A DNA stretch of 64,000 bases, from positions 1 to 64,000 of the forward strand of contig JAZKJF010000010.1 of the NCBI GenBank assembly GCA_040384465.1, written 5' to 3'. This DNA is from UBA5078 sp040384465. Its GTDB lineage: Bacteria; Pseudomonadota; Gammaproteobacteria; Pseudomonadales; Pseudohongiellaceae. This document shows, piece by piece, positions 40,873 to 47,825 of this stretch. The position numbers and the translations under genes are program-made. The notes below the pieces were generated by a model, which was not told the DNA's origin, ran no database searches, and saw only the letters and a list, made by a program, of their open reading frames with translations. How positions within the stretch are numbered: position 1 is the first letter of the stretch; every line of letters starts with the position of its first letter.

Positions 40873-41751
40873 ATGAAAAACAGGCTGAAGTTTACCTTAT
40901 CTTTCCTGAGTTTGCTCCCTGTGCCTTGGGCTTATGCCGAGGGGCCGGTCTATGCTGCGGGTTTTGGTGTGGCGAAATGGCAGGTGGAAGGGTCAGTGTT
41001 CGAATGCAGCATCATCCAGAAAATTCCCAATTACGGTGAAGCTGTGTTCTACCGACAGGCCGGAGAGGCGGTGATCTTTCATTTGAAAGCCATCGAGAGT
41101 GAAATGGCGGCCGGTCAAGCCTTGCTCAGTTCTGTGCCCCCTTCCTGGAAGCAGGGCCTGCCGCAGAAGGAGATCGCCTATGTGGAGGTGTCGCGCAGCA
41201 ATCGCCCCGTGAGCCTGGACGCCACCAACACCCGCGTGGTGATGTCTGAATTATTCAAAGGCATGATGCCGACGTTGACGCGCAAGGCCTGGTACAGCGA
41301 TGACAAGTCAATTCGCGTCGCCGTCTCCCCGGTGAATTTTCAGGGCGCTTACGCACTCTATCAAGACTGCGTGCTCGATCTGCTGCCTGCGAATTTCTCA
41401 CAGCTGGAGCGCTCGTCAGTGTTCTGGCGTGAAGGTCAGATGACGCTTGATGCCCGGGGGCGCGAGTTACTGGACAACATGGTTGCCTATCTGCGCGCTG
41501 ACCCGAGCGTGTACTCCATCCAGATCAATGGCTTCACGGATACCGCTGGTCTTAGTGGGGATAACCTGGAAAGTTCGCGTCTGCGGGCCTTCGAGGTCCA
41601 CAATTATCTGGTCAGTCAGGGGGTCAACGAGGCCATGCTGGAGACGCGTTACTTCGGCGAGACGGAAGATTTCCTGATTGTCCGCAACGAACGCAACGCT
41701 GCCGATCGTGACCGCAATCGCCGCGTTACCTTGCTGTTGCGGCGCGATTAA
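40873..41751 (+). CDS. motY: MotY-like OmpA-family flagellar motor protein
   Basis: The product of about 292 residues has a signal peptide (MKNRLKFTLSFLSLLPVPWA, cleavage near AYA-EG), an N-terminal MotY-type domain and a C-terminal OmpA peptidoglycan-binding domain. The latter shows SIQINGFTDTAGLSGDNLESSRLRA (about 211-235, given here only to mark it) broken into GFTDTAG and LESSRLRA, and NRRVTLLL at the end. MotY forms the T-ring that anchors stator units in polar flagella. Position beside pyrC matches P. aeruginosa. The start could also be ATG 40864 or TTG 40855; none has a strong ribosome site. Confidence 0.82.
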   Translation: MKNRLKFTLSFLSLLPVPWAYAEGPVYAAGFGVAKWQVEGSVFECSIIQKIPNYGEAVFYRQAGEAVIFHLKAIESEMAAGQALLSSVPPSWKQGLPQKEIAYVEVSRSNRPVSLDATNTRVVMSELFKGMMPTLTRKAWYSDDKSIRVAVSPVNFQGAYALYQDCVLDLLPANFSQLERSSVFWREGQMTLDARGRELLDNMVAYLRADPSVYSIQINGFTDTAGLSGDNLESSRLRAFEVHNYLVSQGVNEAMLETRYFGETEDFLIVRNERNAADRDRNRRVTLLLRRD

Positions 41752-41866
41752 ACCAGCGCTGGCGCACGACCTGCCCCCGTCGAAATTCACTGACGATCCC
41801 TGTACAATGCCCGCTCTTCAAAATTTCCCCCTCTCTTGAATGTACTGAAAGTGCAAGGAGTCCTTG

Positions 41867-43084
41867 ATGTCTGCCATCAAAAAAGTCGTGCTCGCTTATT
41901 CCGGCGGTCTCGATACCTCCGTCATCGCCAAGTGGCTGATGGAAACCTATCAATGCGAAGTCGTGACCTTTACCGCCGATCTTGGGCAGGGTGAAGAGCT
42001 GGAGCCAGCGCGTGCGAAAGCGCAGGCCATGGGCATCAAGGAAATCTACATCGACGATCTGCGTGAAGAATTTGTGCGCGATTTCGTGTTCCCGATGTTC
42101 CGCGCCAACACAATTTACGAAGGCGAATATCTGCTCGGGACTTCCATCGCCCGTCCGCTGATCGCCAAGCGTCTGATCGAGATTGCCAACGAAACCGGTG
42201 CCGATGCTATCTCTCATGGCGCGACTGGCAAGGGCAACGATCAAGTGCGTTTCGAACTCGGTGCCTATGCGCTCAAGCCCGGCGTCAAGGTAATTGCGCC
42301 CTGGCGTGAATGGGACCTGACCTCTCGCGATACGCTGATGGCCTATTGCGAGAAGCACGGCATTTCTGTCGAGAAAAAGCGCGGTACCAAGTCGCCCTAT
42401 TCAATGGACGCCAACCTGCTGCACATTTCTTATGAAGGCGATCTGCTGGAAGACCCGCGCTCCGAACCGGAAGAAGACATGTGGTTGTGGACTGTGTCCC
42501 CTGAAGATGCACCGGATACTCCGACCTACATCGATCTGGAATACGTGAAAGGCGACATCGTGGCGATCAATGGTGAAAAGATGTCACCGGCTACCATCCT
42601 TGCCACCCTGAACAAGATTGCCGGTGCCAACGGCATCGGCCGTCTGGATCTGGTCGAGAACCGTTACGTGGGCATGAAGTCACGTGGGTGCTACGAGACT
42701 CCCGGCGGCACCGTGATGTTGAAGGCGCACCGTGCTATCGAATCGCTGACACTGGATCGCGAAATCGCGCACCTGAAAGATGAGTTGATGCCGCGTTATG
42801 CGTCGCTGATTTACAACGGTTACTGGTGGTCGCCAGAGCGTCTGGCGTTGCAGCAGATGATCGATTATTCGCAGCAGTTCGTGAACGGTAAGGTGCGTTT
42901 GAAGTTGTACAAGGGCAACGTGATTCTGGCGGGGCGTGAGTCGGCAGATTCGTTGTTCGACATGAAGATCGCAACCTTCGAAGATGATGCCGGTGCTTAC
43001 AATCAGGCAGATGCTGGTGGATTCATCAAGCTCAACGCTTTGCGTATGAGAATTGCGGCTAACAAAGGGCGCAAGTTTAGTTGA
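41867..43084 (+). CDS. argG: Argininosuccinate synthase
   Basis: The 405-residue enzyme joins citrulline and aspartate at the cost of ATP to AMP. The PP-loop AYSGGLDTSV is at about 9-18, with STSIARPL-type and HGATGKGNDQVRFE motifs near 88 and 116. ATG 41867 has AAGGAG six bases upstream; a TTG at 41864 is in frame but poorly placed. It completes, with argF at 37230, the later arginine steps. Two large hairpins follow, between it and convergent nth. Confidence 0.95.
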   Translation: MSAIKKVVLAYSGGLDTSVIAKWLMETYQCEVVTFTADLGQGEELEPARAKAQAMGIKEIYIDDLREEFVRDFVFPMFRANTIYEGEYLLGTSIARPLIAKRLIEIANETGADAISHGATGKGNDQVRFELGAYALKPGVKVIAPWREWDLTSRDTLMAYCEKHGISVEKKRGTKSPYSMDANLLHISYEGDLLEDPRSEPEEDMWLWTVSPEDAPDTPTYIDLEYVKGDIVAINGEKMSPATILATLNKIAGANGIGRLDLVENRYVGMKSRGCYETPGGTVMLKAHRAIESLTLDREIAHLKDELMPRYASLIYNGYWWSPERLALQQMIDYSQQFVNGKVRLKLYKGNVILAGRESADSLFDMKIATFEDDAGAYNQADAGGFIKLNALRMRIAANKGRKFS

Positions 43085-43108
43085 TTGTTTTTGTGTTCTT
43101 CGTGTGCC

Positions 43109-43228
43109 GAGTTGAGGTGCGGGGGGCCTGATTGCCGGACACGCCCGTGAACCCATCCATGGGGGGCTCGGGTGCCGCCAACCCTGGCGGCACACGGTCC
43201 GGCAATCAGGCCCCCCGCACCTCAACTC
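43109..43228. repeat. Large dispersed hairpin, 32-bp perfect arms
   Basis: Arms 43109-43140 and 43197-43228 are exact reverse complements. The 56-nt interior begins ACGCCCGTGAACCCATCC, continues GGGGGGCTCGG and ends with a nested GTGCCGCC/GGCGGCAC hairpin. It is the family core in opposite orientation to the copy at 43354-43469. It lies just after argG. Confidence 0.92.
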
Positions 43229-43274
43229 TACCTTCTGTAGTACGTCCGAAAACCTCAGATACTTTCACGAAATC

Positions 43275-43297
43275 GAAGCTGCAGACGCTGCAGCTTC
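43275..43297. repeat. Perfect 10-bp stem, 3-nt loop
   Basis: GAAGCTGCAG (43275-43284) and CTGCAGCTTC (43288-43297) are separated by ACG. It sits midway between the two large hairpins in the argG/nth intergenic region. No T tract follows on either strand. Confidence 0.85.
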
Positions 43298-43353
43298 CCT
43301 CACTTCCAATATGTGGCACACACCCATCGCTGCGAATTAGCAGAGACGTGCAG

Positions 43354-43469
43354 GAGTGGGTTGGTGGTGCGGGTGGCGGTGACCGTTGAGCGCCATGGAT
43401 GGCGCGAACCGAGCCCCCCACGGATGGGTTCACGGGCGTGTCACCGCTACCCGTACCGCCAACCCACTC
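43354..43469. repeat. Large dispersed hairpin, 30-bp arms with three mismatches
   Basis: Arms 43354-43383 and 43440-43469 pair with 27 of 30 positions. The interior is again 56 nt and has the core CCATGGATGGCG, CGAGCC, GGATGGGTTCACGG and CGTG. The arm sequence is unrelated to that of 43109-43228, although the cores match. With that copy and the small hairpin it accounts for the 395-base gene-free stretch 43085-43479. Confidence 0.9.
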
Positions 43470-43479
43470 TAACCACATA

Positions 43480-44115
43480 TCACTCTTCAGTTTTTTCAGA
43501 AAAATCGCAAAGATCTTCGATCAAGCATGATCCACATTTGGGTTTGCGCGCCACGCAGGTGTAGCGGCCGTGCAGGATCAGCCAGTGATGCGCATCCAGG
43601 AGGTAGTCGCGCGGCACGAACTTAAGCAGATTTTTTTCGACTTCGAGTACGTTCTTGCCTGGCGCCAACCCCGTGCGATTCGACACGCGAAAGATGTGCG
43701 TATCCACCGCCATCGCCAGTTGACGGAACGCTGTGTTCAGTACCACATTTGCTGTCTTGCGTCCGACTCCAGGCAACGCCTCCAGCGCTTCGCGCTCAGC
43801 GGGGACTTGCGAGTTGTGTCGCTCGATCAGCGCGGCGCAGGTCTTGATCACGTTCTCAGCTTTGGTGTTAAACAAACCAATCGTTTTTATATGGCGCTTC
43901 AGCCCATCGACGCCGAGCGCCAGCATGGTCTCCGGCGTATTCGCAACTTTGTAGAGTTCGCGGGTGGCTTTGTTGACACTGACATCGGTGGCTTGTGCGG
44001 AAAGAATTACCGCGATCAACAATTCGAAAGTGGATGCGAATTCCAGCTCGGTGGTGGGATTGGGGTTCTCCGCGTGTAAGCGTCGGAATATTTCTGCACG
44101 TTTGAGTTTGTTCAT
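43480..44115 (-). CDS. nth: Endonuclease III
   Basis: The 211-residue bifunctional glycosylase/AP lyase removes oxidised pyrimidines. The helix-hairpin-helix LPGVGRKTANVVLN with catalytic Lys is near 114-127, the catalytic Asp lies in AVDTHIFRVSNR near 135-146, and the [4Fe-4S] cluster has C-x6-C-x2-C-x5-C in CVARKPKCGSCLIEDLC. Its ATG overlaps the upstream rnfB stop as ATGA. In many gammaproteobacteria nth is the last gene of the rnf operon, and here only rnfB is left beside it. Confidence 0.95.
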   Translation of the reverse strand: MNKLKRAEIFRRLHAENPNPTTELEFASTFELLIAVILSAQATDVSVNKATRELYKVANTPETMLALGVDGLKRHIKTIGLFNTKAENVIKTCAALIERHNSQVPAEREALEALPGVGRKTANVVLNTAFRQLAMAVDTHIFRVSNRTGLAPGKNVLEVEKNLLKFVPRDYLLDAHHWLILHGRYTCVARKPKCGSCLIEDLCDFSEKTEE

Positions 44116-45032
44116 GGCTCTTCGGCTCGACGCAAGGCGTCCTTGCGTGCCTTCGCCCGCAGCACGGCAGCTTCGATTTCCACCCGAGCTTTTACGGGGT
44201 CCAGTAGCGGCGTTGCGGGATGCACGGCGGCGGCAACGACGGGTCCTTCACTGTACAGATCGGCACAACTGACCGCTTTGGCGACGATGGTCGAGGAGAC
44301 GGGAAGTGGAAAGGCTGCATCATCAGCGTCGCCGATCCCGCGTTCGTGAGAGGGCGCCCATTCCATGACATTGGGGGCAAGTGATGCACTCGCGGTTGCC
44401 GTCTCGTTGCGGACTTCCTGGCGCCGGGCCTGCTGCGCTGCGCGCACACTGACAAGCCTTTGTTCGCGAAACTCATAGCGCTGGCGCCAGTGGTTGGAAC
44501 GCTGGCGTCGAGCGAGAGTCTCGTGGTCCGATCCGGCACTGGCAGCGGACACTGACGCAAGCAGTGGCAGTGTCAGCAGTGCTGAAGGGACAGCAGAGAC
44601 TGGCAGCATGTCGATGCAGTCCACGGGGCAGGGGTCCACGCACAAGTCACATCCGGTACACTCGGCGACGATGACGGTATGCATCTGTTTGGCGGCACCG
44701 AGGATGGCGTCGACTGGGCAGGCTTGAATACACTTGGTGCAGCCGATGCATTCGGCTTCACGAATCCAGGCGATACGGCGCTCACTCTCGACGCCGTTTT
44801 CGGGGTCCAGTGGCAGCACTTCCCGGTTCAGCAGTGTCGCTAGCTCGCGAATGGTGGCGCCGCCGCCGGGAGGGCAGCGGTTGAGTGCTTCACCAGCGGC
44901 AATGGCTTCCGCATAGGGGCGACAGCCATTGTGTCCGCACTGGCCACACTGCGTCTGGGGCAGCAGGTCGTTGATAAGCTCGACCAGAGAGATGCTGGCA
45001 ACAGGCATTACGACATCAACAGATTCAGCCAC
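44112..45032 (-). CDS. rnfB: RnfB-like iron-sulfur protein lacking a membrane anchor
   Basis: The 306-residue protein has the RnfB 4Fe-4S domain CGQCGHNGCRPYAEA with a later Cys in NRCPPGG (about 29-54), then two ferredoxin clusters CIGCTKCIQACPVDAI (about 95-110) and CTGCDLCVDPCPVDC (about 125-139). Canonical RnfB starts with a membrane helix; this one does not, even if the frame is extended. A tail of about 150 residues rich in Arg and Ala follows. No rnfA, C, D, G or E gene is in the window, so it may serve a different electron route. Start is GTG 45032, with ATG 24 bases later possible. Confidence 0.82.
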   Translation of the reverse strand: MAESVDVVMPVASISLVELINDLLPQTQCGQCGHNGCRPYAEAIAAGEALNRCPPGGGATIRELATLLNREVLPLDPENGVESERRIAWIREAECIGCTKCIQACPVDAILGAAKQMHTVIVAECTGCDLCVDPCPVDCIDMLPVSAVPSALLTLPLLASVSAASAGSDHETLARRQRSNHWRQRYEFREQRLVSVRAAQQARRQEVRNETATASASLAPNVMEWAPSHERGIGDADDAAFPLPVSSTIVAKAVSCADLYSEGPVVAAAVHPATPLLDPVKARVEIEAAVLRAKARKDALRRAEEP

Positions 45033-45140
45033 TTGCTGGAGTTTTCCGAGGAAGGTAAAGGAGGCGCGATTCTAGCACAGGCTCATCTGCAGCCGCAGGG
45101 TTGAGAGGAAGGGCTCTGACCAAGAGTCCGGACCAAGACG

Positions 45141-45857
45141 TCAGAATTCGCGGGTAATGAAATCCAGCATCTGGTCAAGCACAGCATTCATGTGCTGATA
45201 GGTCGACAGCGGCTCGGCGCGGATATCTTGCTCTGACTGTACATGCGGGCTGCTCTGCGCGGCTTCCAGCTCCTCGCGACAGTGAGTCAGGATGGCATCG
45301 GCGCTGTCCGGTGTGGTCTCCAAGTGACATTGCAAACCGAGCACCCGTGTCCCAATCTGGAAGACCTGCAACGCGCAGGCGGCACTGCCAGCCAACCGCG
45401 TCGCATCCTCCGGCAACGTGAAAGTCTCGCCATGCCAATGGAATACACGCGTGCTTTCGGGCAGCTGGAAGAGACGTTTGTCCTCTCTGCCATGGGAGAC
45501 TACTGGCCGTGCAACGATGTCAAACCAGCCGATTTCCTTGTGCAGTCCCGGATAGACTCGTGCCCCCAAGGCACTTGCGATCAACTGAGAACCGAGGCAG
45601 ATGCCGATCACTGCCTTGCCCGCCGCAATCGCCTCGGCAATGAAGCGCTTCTCGTCGCGTAACCAGGGCAGGGTAGCTTCGTCATTGACACTCATGGGGC
45701 CGCCCATGATGACGAGCAGGTCCACTTCGTTCAGTGCGGGGATGGCATCATTGGCGTAGAACCGGGTGAGCCCGACCTGGGCATTCTTTGCCTCCAACCA
45801 GGAGGCAATGCTGCCGGGGCCTTCAAAAGGTACGTGCTGAAAAATATGCGCTTTCAT
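45141..45857 (-). CDS. Class I glutamine amidotransferase-like protein
   Basis: The 238-residue protein has the triad motifs of GMP-synthase-like amidotransferases: nucleophile elbow GICLGSQ (Cys near 87), FHWHGETF near 139 and the His/Glu of LQCHLETT near 174-181. It stands alone without a synthetase partner, like proteins that deglutamylate gamma-glutamyl compounds or that remain uncharacterised. The APC permease gene lies eight bases upstream on the same strand. The pair might handle an amino acid or gamma-glutamylated amine, which is inference. Confidence 0.83.
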   Translation of the reverse strand: MKAHIFQHVPFEGPGSIASWLEAKNAQVGLTRFYANDAIPALNEVDLLVIMGGPMSVNDEATLPWLRDEKRFIAEAIAAGKAVIGICLGSQLIASALGARVYPGLHKEIGWFDIVARPVVSHGREDKRLFQLPESTRVFHWHGETFTLPEDATRLAGSAACALQVFQIGTRVLGLQCHLETTPDSADAILTHCREELEAAQSSPHVQSEQDIRAEPLSTYQHMNAVLDQMLDFITREF

Positions 45858-45865
45858 GATGACCT

Positions 45866-47305
45866 TCAGGGATTTGTCCGTGCCAGCACACTGCGGCGGC
45901 GGCCATAGAACCAGTACACGCCAATGCCGATCAATGCCCAGCCGATGAACAGTTGAATGGTATACAGCCCCAGACTGATGAACAGCAACGCACAGCCAGA
46001 GACCGCCAGCGGGCCGACGACCCAGATCATTGGCGTGCGGAAAGGACGGCGGCGTTCCGGTTCGCGTCGACGCAGCACCATGACGCCGACACCGACCATG
46101 AAGAACGCAAACAGCGTCCCCGAGTTTGTCAGGTCAGCCAGCATGCCGACCGGGAACATCGCCGCGAAGAACGACACCGCCAACCCTGTCACCAAGGTCA
46201 CGACGTGTGGTGTCTGCAGACGCGGGTGAACGCGCGACAACACTTCCGGCAACAGACCGTCACGGGACATGGTGAAGAGGACGCGCGTCTGCCCATACAT
46301 CATCATGAGGATGACCGAGGGCAGGGCGACGACCGCTGCTGCCGCGACCCAGTTACCCATGGCACCAAAGCCCAGTTCGCGCAGAATGAATGCCAGCGGC
46401 TCCCGGGACTGGGAAAGTATGCCACCGGGCTGCGCACCGACTGAGCCGACCGCTGCAAACGCGACCAGCAAATAGAAGACGGTACACACACCCAATGACC
46501 CGATCAGGCCGATAGGGATATTGCGATCCGGGTTCTTGGTTTCCTCCGCTGCAGTGGACACCGCATCGAAGCCGATGAAGGCGAAGAAGATCGAGGCCGC
46601 GGCGCCCAGCACCCCGATGCCGGAAAGCGGAGTTCCCCAGCCGTTGGGCAGCAGTGGCACGAAGTTGTTCATATCTACCGCTGGCATGGCCAGCACGATG
46701 AAAGCAGTCAGCGCAGTGATTTTGACCAATACCAGAATCGTGGTCAGACGTGCGCTGGCGGTGGTGCCGATCAGGAGCATCAAGGTGATGAACAGGGCGA
46801 TCAGAAAGGCCAGCAGATTGAAGCCGCCAGACGCTTCAGTACCATTGGGCAGCGTGACGGTATCGGCAGGCCCGGCGGTCAGTGCCAGCGGCAAGCCCCA
46901 GCCATTGATCTCCAGAAAGCCGTTGATGTAGCCCGCCCAGCCCACCGAGACCGCACCGGCTGCCACAGCGTATTCGAGGATGAGTGCCCAGCCGACCATC
47001 CAGGCGATCCACTCTCCCAGCACGGCGTAGGAATAGGTGTAGGCAGAGCCGGACACCGGCACCATGGACGCAATCTCGGCGTAGATCAGTGCGGTCAGGA
47101 AGCACACAACGCCTGCGATGACGAAGGATATGAGCATCCCGGGTCCGGCTTTCTCTGCCGCGATGGAGGTCAGCACGAAGATCCCGGTTCCGATTACAGC
47201 GCCAATACCCAGCATCGTCAGATCAAAAGCGCCCAGCGAGCGTTTGAGCGAGCGCTTTTCCGCAGCAGCCATAATGTCGTTCAACGGTTTGACGCGCCAA
47301 CCCAT
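45866..47305 (-). CDS. APC-family amino acid permease
   Basis: The 479-residue protein has about 12 membrane helices and the cationic-amino-acid-transporter-like N-terminus LKRSLGAFDLTMLGIGAVIGTGIF (marked by GIGAVIGTGIFVLT near 36-49). The conserved AFIGFDAVSTAAEETKNP block is near 236. These are typical of the CAT/YfnA branch of the APC superfamily, proton symporters for amino acids. The true substrate cannot be told. AAGGAG lies seven bases before the ATG. The downstream amidotransferase is eight bases away and probably co-transcribed. Confidence 0.87.
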   Translation of the reverse strand: MGWRVKPLNDIMAAAEKRSLKRSLGAFDLTMLGIGAVIGTGIFVLTSIAAEKAGPGMLISFVIAGVVCFLTALIYAEIASMVPVSGSAYTYSYAVLGEWIAWMVGWALILEYAVAAGAVSVGWAGYINGFLEINGWGLPLALTAGPADTVTLPNGTEASGGFNLLAFLIALFITLMLLIGTTASARLTTILVLVKITALTAFIVLAMPAVDMNNFVPLLPNGWGTPLSGIGVLGAAASIFFAFIGFDAVSTAAEETKNPDRNIPIGLIGSLGVCTVFYLLVAFAAVGSVGAQPGGILSQSREPLAFILRELGFGAMGNWVAAAAVVALPSVILMMMYGQTRVLFTMSRDGLLPEVLSRVHPRLQTPHVVTLVTGLAVSFFAAMFPVGMLADLTNSGTLFAFFMVGVGVMVLRRREPERRRPFRTPMIWVVGPLAVSGCALLFISLGLYTIQLFIGWALIGIGVYWFYGRRRSVLARTNP

Positions 47306-47501
47306 GCTCTTCTCCTTCCACTCATTATTGTTGTTGCCGTGACGGCTTTTGCCGGATTAAAACACGGCTGCCCCCGGAAAATCACGCGATCTATGGTCTG
47401 CGGTAGACGAGGAGAGGGCCGCGTGGCTGAATTACCCGCTGGCATGGAGTATTATCTGCGCCCTTGAGAGTGCCCCCACAATCGCGATAACGGTGATCAG
47501 C

Positions 47502-47666
47502 ATGAAGAAATGGCAGTGTTTGGTATGTGAGTTTGTCTACGACGAAGCCCTCGGCGACCCCGATGGCGGCATCGCCCCCGGCACCCGCTGGGAAGATGTC
47601 CCCGAAGACTGGTGCTGCCCGGTGTGCGGCGTCGGCAAGGAAGACTTCGAGATGGTAGAGATCTAA
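47502..47666 (+). CDS. Rubredoxin
   Basis: This 54-residue protein is easily missed because of its size. It begins MKKWQCLVCEFVYDEALG and has the two rubredoxin knuckles CLVC (6-9) and CPVCG (39-43), the DGGIAPGT loop and the WEDVPEDW motif. It binds one iron by four cysteines and passes single electrons, for example to alkane hydroxylases or oxygen-scavenging enzymes. GGTGATC lies a few bases before the ATG. It stands alone between divergent APC permease and metG. Confidence 0.95.
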   Translation: MKKWQCLVCEFVYDEALGDPDGGIAPGTRWEDVPEDWCCPVCGVGKEDFEMVEI

Positions 47667-47706
47667 CCGGTCGCTCTGTGCGCTGTTGCTGCCCCGGGCC
47701 GCTCCC

Positions 47707-47774
47707 TGTACGAGCCTGCCCTGCAGGCGACCGGATTCCGCAAAGAGCATTCGCCAGCAGGGCTGGCTCCTACA
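47707..47774. repeat. REP pair
   Basis: TGTACGAGCCTGCCCTGCAG and an inverted unit TCGCCAGCAGGGCTGGCTCC, of a slightly different subtype, lie between the rubredoxin gene and metG. The first matches TGTAGGAGC with one change. Confidence 0.88.
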
Positions 47775-47825
47775 TAAATTCCCGAGACAGATTCGGAAAA
47801 AGGATTTCAAAAAAGGATTCAAAAA

